This document shows, piece by piece, positions 5,657-10,576 of a DNA stretch of 10,576 nt. Source of the DNA: Rhodoblastus sp052145335 (GTDB taxonomy: Bacteria > Pseudomonadota > Alphaproteobacteria > Rhizobiales > Beijerinckiaceae); contig NZ_JBKQOU010000331.1 in assembly GCF_052145335.1 (NCBI RefSeq), positions 1-10,576 on the forward strand. The letters are read 5' to 3'. The notes below the pieces were generated by a model that made no database searches, had not been told where the DNA came from, and saw only the letters and a list, made by a program, of their open reading frames with translations. The translations under genes and the position numbers were made by a program. Within the stretch, counting starts at the first letter, position 1; each line of letters starts with the position of its first letter.

Positions 5657-8600
5657 TGCATCAGCTCAACCTCTCCGAATGGGCGATCCGGCATCGTTCG
5701 CTCGTGACCTATTTCATGCTCGTCGTCGTGATTGCGGGCGTCTTGTCCTACCTCCGGCTCGGGCGGGGCGAGGATCCGGACTTCACCGTAAAGACCATGG
5801 TCGTCCAGATCGCATGGCCGGGCGCCACGGTCGGCGACACGCTCCAGCAGATCACCGACCGCCTGGAGCGCAAGCTCCAGGAGACGCCGAACCTGGACTA
5901 TCTGAAAAGCTACACAACCCCGGGACAGGCCACGATCTTCGTCTACCTGAAAGATTCGACGCCCCCCGCGAAAGTGCCTGACATCTGGTATCAGGTGCGC
6001 AAGAAGGTTTACGATATACGCTATACCTTGCCGCCAGGCATCGTTGGCCCCGGCTTCAACGACGAGTTTGGCGACACTTACGGCATCGTCTACGGTTTCA
6101 CCGCGGACGGCTTCACCCATCGGGAGCTGAGGGACTATGTGGACGACGTCCGCAAGCAGCTCCTCGAACTGCCGGACATCTCGAAGATCGACGTCCTCGG
6201 GGCTCAGGATGAGCGCGTCTATGTGGAGTTCTCGACCGAGCAGCTCGCGGGTCTGGGGATCGACCGCACAGCCCTGATCGCCGCTCTCAACGCCCAGAAC
6301 GCCGTCACTCCTCAGGGCGTTGTGCAGACCGGCGACGAAAAGATCCTCGTTCGCGTCTCGGGCGCGTTCCGGTCCGAGCAGGACATACTGGCGGTCAATT
6401 TCGTCACGAATGGGCGAATGATCCGGCTGGGCGACATCGCGCACGTCACGCGCGGCCCTGCCGACCCTGTTCAGCCTAAGTTTCGCGTCAACGGACGAGA
6501 CGGCGTCGGGCTCGCCATCGCCATGCGAAAGGGCGGCGACATTCTCGCCCTCGGCCGCAACGTGGCGCGCGCCATGGCCGAGATCAAGGCGGACCTGCCG
6601 GTCGGAATCGAGCCGGCGCTCGCCGCCGATCAGCCGGTTACCGTCGCGCACGCGGTTGACGATTTCATGGAGGCGCTCTGGGAGGCCATCGGCATCGTCC
6701 TCGCGGTCAGCCTGCTCGCCCTCGGCCTGCGCGCGGGCGCCGTGGTGGCGCTCGCGATCCCGCTCGTCCTCGCCGTGGTGTTCATGGCCATGATGATGTT
6801 TGGGATCGACCTTCAGCGAATTTCCCTGGGCGCCCTCATCATCGCGCTCGGCCTGCTAGTCGACGACGCCATGATCACAATCGAGGCGATGGTCACGCAG
6901 CTGGAACGAGGCGGCGAAAAGGAGCAGGCGGCCTCTTTCGCATACAGCTCGACCGCATATCCAAGGCTGGCCGGCACACTCGTCACGATCGCCGGTTTCG
7001 TTCCCATCGGATTCGCGCGCAGCGCGGCGGGCGAGTACACTTTCTCGATCTTCGCCGTCGTCGCCATAGCGTTGATCGCTTCCTGGTGCGTCGCGGCCCT
7101 GTTTGCGCCCCTGCTCGGCGTGTGGATTCTCAAGAAGCCCAAAACGCCACACCCCGAACATTATGGCCCGATCATGCGCTTCTTCCGCGCTTTCCTGACG
7201 CTGGCGATGCGAGCCCGCTGGGTCACGATCGGCGCCACCGTCGCCCTGTTCGCCCTGTCGGTCTTTGGAACGCGCCTGGTTCCGCAGCAATTCTTTCCCT
7301 CCTCCGACCGGCCCGAGCTGCTGGTGGACCTGCAGCTGCGCGAAAACGCGTCCATTTATGCGACAGAGGACGTCTCGGCGCGACTGGACAAGCTGCTTAA
7401 AGACGATCAGGACGTCGATCGCTGGAGCACCTATGTCGGACAAGGCGCGGTGCGGTTCTATCTACCCCTGAATGCGCAGCTGCCGAACGACTTTTTCGCG
7501 CAGGCGGTGGTTGTCACCAAAGGACTGAAAGAGCGCGAGCGCGTGAAGGCGAAGCTGGAGCAGGCGCTGGCGACCGGGTTCCCGAGTGTCGTCGGGCGGG
7601 TCTATCCGCTCGAACTCGGCCCGCCCGTCGGGTGGCCGGTCCAATATAGGGTGAGCGGGCGAGAGCCGGACCAGGTGCGCGCGATCGCCTCGCGAGTGGC
7701 CGAACTCGTCGCCGCCGCTCCTGGGGCGGACAACGTCAACTTCAACTGGATGGATCCGGCGCGCACGGTTAGGATCCGCGTCGACCAGGATCAGGCCCGG
7801 CTGTTGGGCATGAGCTCGCAGGAGCTGGCCCAGTCGGTGAATGCGGTCGTGTCCGGCGTCACGGCCACGCAGGTGCGCAGCGGCATCTATCTCGTCGATG
7901 TCCTCGTCCGGGCCTCCGCCGAGCAGAGGGGTTCGCTTTCGGCCATCCGGGCGCTTCAGGTCCCGCTGCCGAACGGGCGGAGCGTGCCGCTGAGCCAGAT
8001 CGCCTCGATCGACTACGGCCAGGAATTTCCGATCGTCTGGCGGCGCGACCGTCTGCCTACCGTGACGGTGCAGGCCGACCTCGCGCCGGGCACGCAGGCC
8101 GCAACCGTCGTGCAGCATCTGGCGCCGCGAATCGCCGCGCTGAACGCGCGCCTGCCGAGCGGCTACCACGTTAACGTGGGCGGATCGGTGGAAGAGAGCG
8201 ACAAGGCGCAGTTTTCCGTCATCGCCGTCCTGCCTTTGATGCTCGCCCTGTCGCTGACGGTGCTGATGGTCCAGTTGCAAAGGTTCAGCAGCCTGGTCCT
8301 GGTGCTCAGCGTCGTTCCCATGGGTCTTATCGGCGTCGTCGCCGCTTTGCTCCTGGCGGACAAGCCGCTCGGTTTCGTGGCGATCCTCGGCGTGCTCGCG
8401 CTAAGCGGCATGATCGCCCGCAACTCGGTGATCCTGATCGATCAGATCGAGAAGGAAAAGGCGCTGGGGCTTCACCCGTGGGATGCTGTCGTCGAAGCCA
8501 CCTCGCACCGCTTCAGGCCCATCCTGCTCACCGCTTCCGCCGCAATCCTGGGGATGATTCCAATCGCGCCAACCGTCTTCTGGGGTCCCATGGCCTATGC

Positions 8601-8805
8601 GATCATGGGGGGCCTGGCGGTTGCCACCCTTCTGACCCTCATCTTCCTTCCGGCGCTCTATGTGACTTGGTTCAGGATCGAAAGACCCAGCGCGGACGAC
8701 CGCCGGACAACGGATCTCCAAAATTCTGAGCCGCGCGGCCGCAGCGAAGAGGTGAAAGACGAAGATGTTCTGGAGCACGCGTGTACATCGATGCAACCAT
8801 CTTGA
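5656..8805 (+). CDS. RND-type multidrug efflux permease (HAE-type, AcrB superfamily)
   Basis: This inner-membrane, proton-driven trimeric pump of 1049 residues has the two-fold RND plan: TM1 (about 16-34), a large periplasmic loop, a TM block from about 335 to 500, a second periplasmic loop after QQFFPSSDRPELLVDLQL, and a final TM block with VGGSVEESDKAQ before it. The TM4 proton-relay pair is present as D403-D404 in GLLVDDAMITIE. In TM10 the AcrB Lys940 position reads Arg922 (GMIARNSVILID), which I recall as normal for the TriC/MexK-like branch. Pumps of this branch export drugs, detergents or solvents; the substrate here is unknown. The ATG at 5656 overlaps the adaptor stop (ATGA), so translation is coupled. 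No outer-membrane channel gene follows, so a TolC-like protein from elsewhere would be needed. The final ~35 residues after YVTWFRIERP are charged, irregular and overlap a repeat, so the C-terminus may be a read-through extension. Confidence 0.95.
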   Translation: MHQLNLSEWAIRHRSLVTYFMLVVVIAGVLSYLRLGRGEDPDFTVKTMVVQIAWPGATVGDTLQQITDRLERKLQETPNLDYLKSYTTPGQATIFVYLKDSTPPAKVPDIWYQVRKKVYDIRYTLPPGIVGPGFNDEFGDTYGIVYGFTADGFTHRELRDYVDDVRKQLLELPDISKIDVLGAQDERVYVEFSTEQLAGLGIDRTALIAALNAQNAVTPQGVVQTGDEKILVRVSGAFRSEQDILAVNFVTNGRMIRLGDIAHVTRGPADPVQPKFRVNGRDGVGLAIAMRKGGDILALGRNVARAMAEIKADLPVGIEPALAADQPVTVAHAVDDFMEALWEAIGIVLAVSLLALGLRAGAVVALAIPLVLAVVFMAMMMFGIDLQRISLGALIIALGLLVDDAMITIEAMVTQLERGGEKEQAASFAYSSTAYPRLAGTLVTIAGFVPIGFARSAAGEYTFSIFAVVAIALIASWCVAALFAPLLGVWILKKPKTPHPEHYGPIMRFFRAFLTLAMRARWVTIGATVALFALSVFGTRLVPQQFFPSSDRPELLVDLQLRENASIYATEDVSARLDKLLKDDQDVDRWSTYVGQGAVRFYLPLNAQLPNDFFAQAVVVTKGLKERERVKAKLEQALATGFPSVVGRVYPLELGPPVGWPVQYRVSGREPDQVRAIASRVAELVAAAPGADNVNFNWMDPARTVRIRVDQDQARLLGMSSQELAQSVNAVVSGVTATQVRSGIYLVDVLVRASAEQRGSLSAIRALQVPLPNGRSVPLSQIASIDYGQEFPIVWRRDRLPTVTVQADLAPGTQAATVVQHLAPRIAALNARLPSGYHVNVGGSVEESDKAQFSVIAVLPLMLALSLTVLMVQLQRFSSLVLVLSVVPMGLIGVVAALLLADKPLGFVAILGVLALSGMIARNSVILIDQIEKEKALGLHPWDAVVEATSHRFRPILLTASAAILGMIPIAPTVFWGPMAYAIMGGLAVATLLTLIFLPALYVTWFRIERPSADDRRTTDLQNSEPRGRSEEVKDEDVLEHACTSMQPS
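8753..8803 (+). repeat. Imperfect 51-bp direct repeat, first copy (3' end of the permease gene)
   Basis: This copy matches 9167-9217 at 38 of 51 positions without gaps. It encodes the last codons of the permease (EDVLEHACTSMQPS); the second copy, in the corresponding frame, reads EDIPEHACPWTYPS. In another frame this copy reads VYIDATIL, comparable with the MPMDVSIL start of the gene at 9195. The repeat may therefore be the worn start region of a second copy of that gene. Confidence 0.55.
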
Positions 8806-8961
8806 ACCGCCGTCCAAACGCTCCCAATGAGAGGAGGCGTCAGATCCGAAGCAGCTTCTCAGGAATCGCAAAAGCCTGCACCATGCGACCTATACCAACA
8901 CAAATCGGATATCATGCGGTGGCTCGTTACGCAGTTGAAGGCCGTGAAAGCTCACTCATGC

Positions 8962-9057
8962 CTCAATTCCGGCGGAATGCGTTGCAGCGTCGACGCGGTG
9001 AACGTCCGCACCGGCAATTTTGTCTATTTCGACAACACCACCCACCAGATCGGGCCC
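8962..9057 (+). pseudogene. Internal fragment of a patatin-like phospholipase gene
   Basis: About 32 codons read LNSGGMRCSVDAVNVRTG followed by NFVYFDNTTHQIGP. This closely resembles the segment (RLSVGAVNVRTGNFVYFDT...IGPEH) that precedes the catalytic-Asp region of patatin-like phospholipases carrying a DUF3734 tail, proteins of about 350-400 residues common in alphaproteobacteria. Neither the GXSXG serine motif nor the later Asp motif is present, and sequence on both sides does not continue the family. It is an internal scrap in the 389-bp gap between the permease and the next gene, which otherwise contains only the two repeat copies and nothing else I can assign. Confidence 0.7.
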
Positions 9058-9166
9058 GCGGGGCACGGTCGTCTTCGATTACCTGCAATAGACGTACCTG
9101 ACATAGACGCCCATCATCACCGGCGCCGCCAGAGTAATCGGCAAGGAAATTGCCGCAGCGGGTCGT

Positions 9167-9217
9167 TGAAACATGAGGACATTCCGGAGCACGCATGCCC
9201 ATGGACGTATCCATCTT
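9167..9217 (+). repeat. Imperfect 51-bp direct repeat, second copy (start of the hypothetical membrane gene)
   Basis: This is the second copy of the repeat, 414 bp after the first. It carries the GGAG ribosome-binding site and the first codons of the gene at 9195. The best-conserved core is GGAGCACGC followed by an ATG/GTG-like triplet, i.e. the translation-start region. The two copies flank the patatin scrap. Confidence 0.55.
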
Positions 9218-9659
9218 AAGCCCCGTTTCAGCGCTCTTTGGGACGCTCATTGGAGGCGGCGCCTCGCTTAGCGCCGCCATTTACACTCAACGCTACCAAA
9301 ATCGACTCCAGCGTGTCGCGGGTGAAATCGCGAAGCGAGAGACGGTCTATGCCGATTTCGTCATAAACGCGTCCAGTTTATTGCTGAAGGCGTACGTACG
9401 CGACGAAATCGCCATGGGCGGCGAGGAGCAGCGGTTGACCGGGCTTATCAATCGAATGAGACTGTTTGCTCCACCTGACGTAATTAAAGGTGCAGAAGCG
9501 GTGCTCAGAGCCATTGTAGAGATCTCGCTGAATCCCGCCATCGAAGTCCGGCGGCTCGCTAGAGAGGCGCTGTCCGACAGCCTCGATCCGGACGAGCTTC
9601 TATCGTTCAGCTTAATTTGTCGTGCGGATCTAGACAACATACTCCGAACTACAATGTAA
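9195..9659 (+). CDS. Small membrane-anchored protein of unknown function
   Basis: This 154-residue protein has one clear N-terminal hydrophobic segment (about residues 11-30, SALFGTLIGGGASLSAAIY), followed by a basic stretch (TQRYQNRLQRVAGEIAKRE) and a helical, mostly soluble body ending LICRADLDNILRTTM. The topology suggests a single-pass inner-membrane anchor with the helical domain in the cytoplasm, by the positive-inside rule. I recall similar uncharacterised proteins in Hyphomicrobiales, but no function is known to me. GGAG five nt before the ATG at 9195 supports this start; a second ATG two codons later is less well placed. The gene is complete, with TAA at 9657-9659. It stands alone between a decayed region and an insertion sequence, so no partner can be inferred. 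Confidence 0.75.
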   Translation: MPMDVSILSPVSALFGTLIGGGASLSAAIYTQRYQNRLQRVAGEIAKRETVYADFVINASSLLLKAYVRDEIAMGGEEQRLTGLINRMRLFAPPDVIKGAEAVLRAIVEISLNPAIEVRRLAREALSDSLDPDELLSFSLICRADLDNILRTTM

Positions 9660-9717
9660 AATTCATGATATATTTACGCGTAATCAACTTGTACAATGTC
9701 TCGAAAATTTTGACTCG

Positions 9718-9751
9718 CGGGACGATTCCCGAATCAGCATTTGTCTGATTC
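9718..9751. repeat. Two adjacent hairpins at the left end of the IS630-type element
   Basis: CGGGA-CGAT-TCCCG (9718-9731) and GAATCAG-N7-CTGATTC (9731-9751) are both perfect inverted repeats, sharing one base. They lie 25 bp before the IS630 transposase start codon, in an otherwise AT-rich gap, and probably belong to the left terminal region of the element. The exact end cannot be set because the right end is missing. Confidence 0.5.
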
Positions 9752-9776
9752 AAAAGGCGAACGATGGAGGTTCGCC

Positions 9777-10331
9777 ATGCCTATTCCGCTTCGAGCTGAT
9801 TTTAATGCGCGCATGTCGAGGGCGGCGGCCAAAAAGTCGAAGGACAGCGCCCAGGCCCGCCGGCTTTTGGCCTTGGCCGCAATCTATGACGGCGCCACCC
9901 GCACACAGGCGGCCGAGATCGGCGGCGTGACGCGGCAAATCGTTCGCGACTGGGTGGTGAAGTTTAACGCGCATGGCCCCGATGGGCTCATCGACGGCAA
10001 ACAGTCTGCGGCCCTCGCGGCTCGACGACACGCACCGAGCGGCACTTGCCGCCATTGTCGAAAGCGGGCCGATCCCGGCTGTGCATGGCGTGGTTCGCTG
10101 GCGAGTCGTTGATTTGTGCCAATGGATATTCGAGGAATTCCGCGTCACCATCGCCAAACAGACCCTGAGCCGTGAGCTGCGCAAAATGAGGTATCGCAAG
10201 CTCTCGGCCAGGCCGCGTCATCACGCGCAGGCGCAAGGCGCCATTGAGGATTTTAAAAAAGTTTCCCAGCCCGCCTGGACGAAATCGCACGTGAAAAAGG
10301 CATCGAGACCAACAGGTTAGAAATCTGGTTC
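9777..10331 (+). pseudogene. IS630-family transposase, frameshifted and truncated
   Basis: The protein begins MPIPLRADFNARMSRAAAKK with GGAGG 6 nt before the ATG at 9777. The helix-turn-helix DNA-binding part follows (RTQAAEIGGVTRQIVRDWVV), then FNAHGPDGLIDGK. Between about 9997 and 10010 the frame changes: the continuation PSRLDDTHRAALAAIVESG, VVRWRVVDLCQWIFEEFRV and SRELRKMRYRKLSARPRHH lies in another frame, consistent with a net 2-bp loss. A further -1 change occurs at the AAAAAAG run (10255-10261), after which SFPARLDEIAREKG, IETNRLEIWF is read. The catalytic DDE domain is missing because the IS110-type element begins at 10332. The first shift looks like decay; the second could be the programmed -1 frameshift used by many IS630 relatives. 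The truncated product may at most bind DNA. Confidence 0.8.
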
Positions 10332-10576
10332 CAGGTGCTATGGAGGCGGACTCGCGGCAAACTGCAGCGGTCCGATTCATCGCAGCGGAGCTCTTCTCAT
10401 GCCGACGAACAACGCCTCTCGCGTAGTCTATCTTGCCATTGAACTCAGCGCATCGTCCTGGGTTGTCGCCTGCCGGCAGCCAGAGAACGAGAAAGTTAAA
10501 TTGCACCGGATGGAGGCCGGCGACTGCGAGGCGCTCCTGGCGATCATATCGGACTTGCGGCGCAAGGCGGCCGCGA
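10332..10576 (+). mobile_element. IS110-family insertion sequence, left part (continues past the right edge)
   Basis: The unit begins where IS630 homology stops and contains a 67-bp leader followed by the start of an IS110-type transposase. IS110 elements lack long terminal inverted repeats and carry a non-coding end region, whose RNA was recently shown to guide recombination in the IS621 and IS110 group. The 67 bp here could be part of it, though I cannot demonstrate a structure. Target duplication cannot be tested because the right end is not in the window. Confidence 0.65.
10399..10576 (+). CDS. IS110-family transposase, N-terminal part
   Basis: The 59 codons present read MPTNNASRVVYLAIELSAS, then SWVVACRQPENEKVKLHRME and a helix, ALLAIISDLRRKAA. 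This is the start of the RuvC-like DEDD recombinase domain of IS110 transposases: a first beta-strand with the acidic residue, a second strand SWVVACR, and a third strand. The first acidic position, Asp in most members (GIDVSK-like), is Glu here (AIELS), which I recall in a subgroup with similar N-termini. The ATG at 10399 is the first start in frame; a clear ribosome-binding site is CGGAG at about 10386-10390. The rest of the gene, including the C-terminal Ser-containing Transposase_20 domain, lies beyond the right edge. Confidence 0.78.
   Translation, partial: MPTNNASRVVYLAIELSASSWVVACRQPENEKVKLHRMEAGDCEALLAIISDLRRKAAA

Larger units (their letters stand above)
9718..10331 (+). mobile_element. 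IS630-family insertion sequence, 5' fragment
   Basis: The element consists of a left-end hairpin region, a ribosome-binding site (TGGAGG, 9765-9770) and the first ~185 codons of a transposase. Homology ends abruptly after the codons for LEIWF at 10331, exactly where the IS630 family continues with the first catalytic Asp (FADEAR). The remaining half and the right end are absent from the window, so the fragment cannot transpose by itself. The left boundary is approximate. Confidence 0.75.

Noticed and set aside
5626..6651. 341-codon open frame antisense to the permease
   Set aside because: It lies entirely opposite a clearly coding gene with all RND motifs; no recognisable domain.
1..10576. 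CRISPR array, tRNA, rRNA or riboswitch
   Set aside because: No regularly spaced repeats, no tRNA-like cloverleaf or CCA-type end, and no conserved riboswitch core noticed on either strand.

Overview
The window is GC-rich chromosomal DNA, most likely from an alphaproteobacterium of the Hyphomicrobiales (Rhizobiales) type. The evidence is the cbb-style fructose-bisphosphatase and transketolase pair, the XdhC/MocA molybdenum-hydroxylase accessory genes, the protein style of the RND pump, and the IS630 and IS110 insertion sequences. The genus cannot be fixed from this sequence alone.

Layout. (1) 1-738, minus strand: a Calvin-cycle (cbb) fragment with a broken fructose-1,6-bisphosphatase gene followed by the start of transketolase, which runs off the left edge. 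(2) 739-1253: no intact gene. It holds a probable cbb promoter region, an unassigned open stretch, and the last ~44 codons of a succinate-semialdehyde dehydrogenase gene. (3) 1254-3420, plus strand: three overlapping genes for maturation of a molybdenum hydroxylase. xdhC and a mocA-like cytidylyltransferase are intact; the molybdopterin-binding gene between them is wrecked by frameshifts and internal deletions. No hydroxylase subunits are present. (4) 3639-8805: a divergent regulator/pump unit, with a TetR repressor on minus and a lipoprotein membrane-fusion protein plus RND permease on plus, joined by an ATGA overlap. A 45-bp element lies in direct orientation at both ends of the divergent spacer and looks like the shared operator/promoter. 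(5) 8806-9659: a scrap of a patatin-like phospholipase gene inside an imperfect 51-bp direct repeat, then a small membrane-anchored protein of unknown function. (6) 9718-10576: a decayed IS630-type element cut short by the left end of an IS110-type element that continues past the right edge.

How it fits together. The pump unit looks functional and self-regulated but has no outer-membrane channel gene here. Elsewhere the theme is decay: at least five genes are reduced to pieces, several by short deletions that spare the flanking sequence. I did not find an undescribed multi-gene system. The most informative signals are the loss of the active-site loop in fbp, the hollowed-out molybdopterin gene between two intact partners, and the duplicated operator of the efflux unit.
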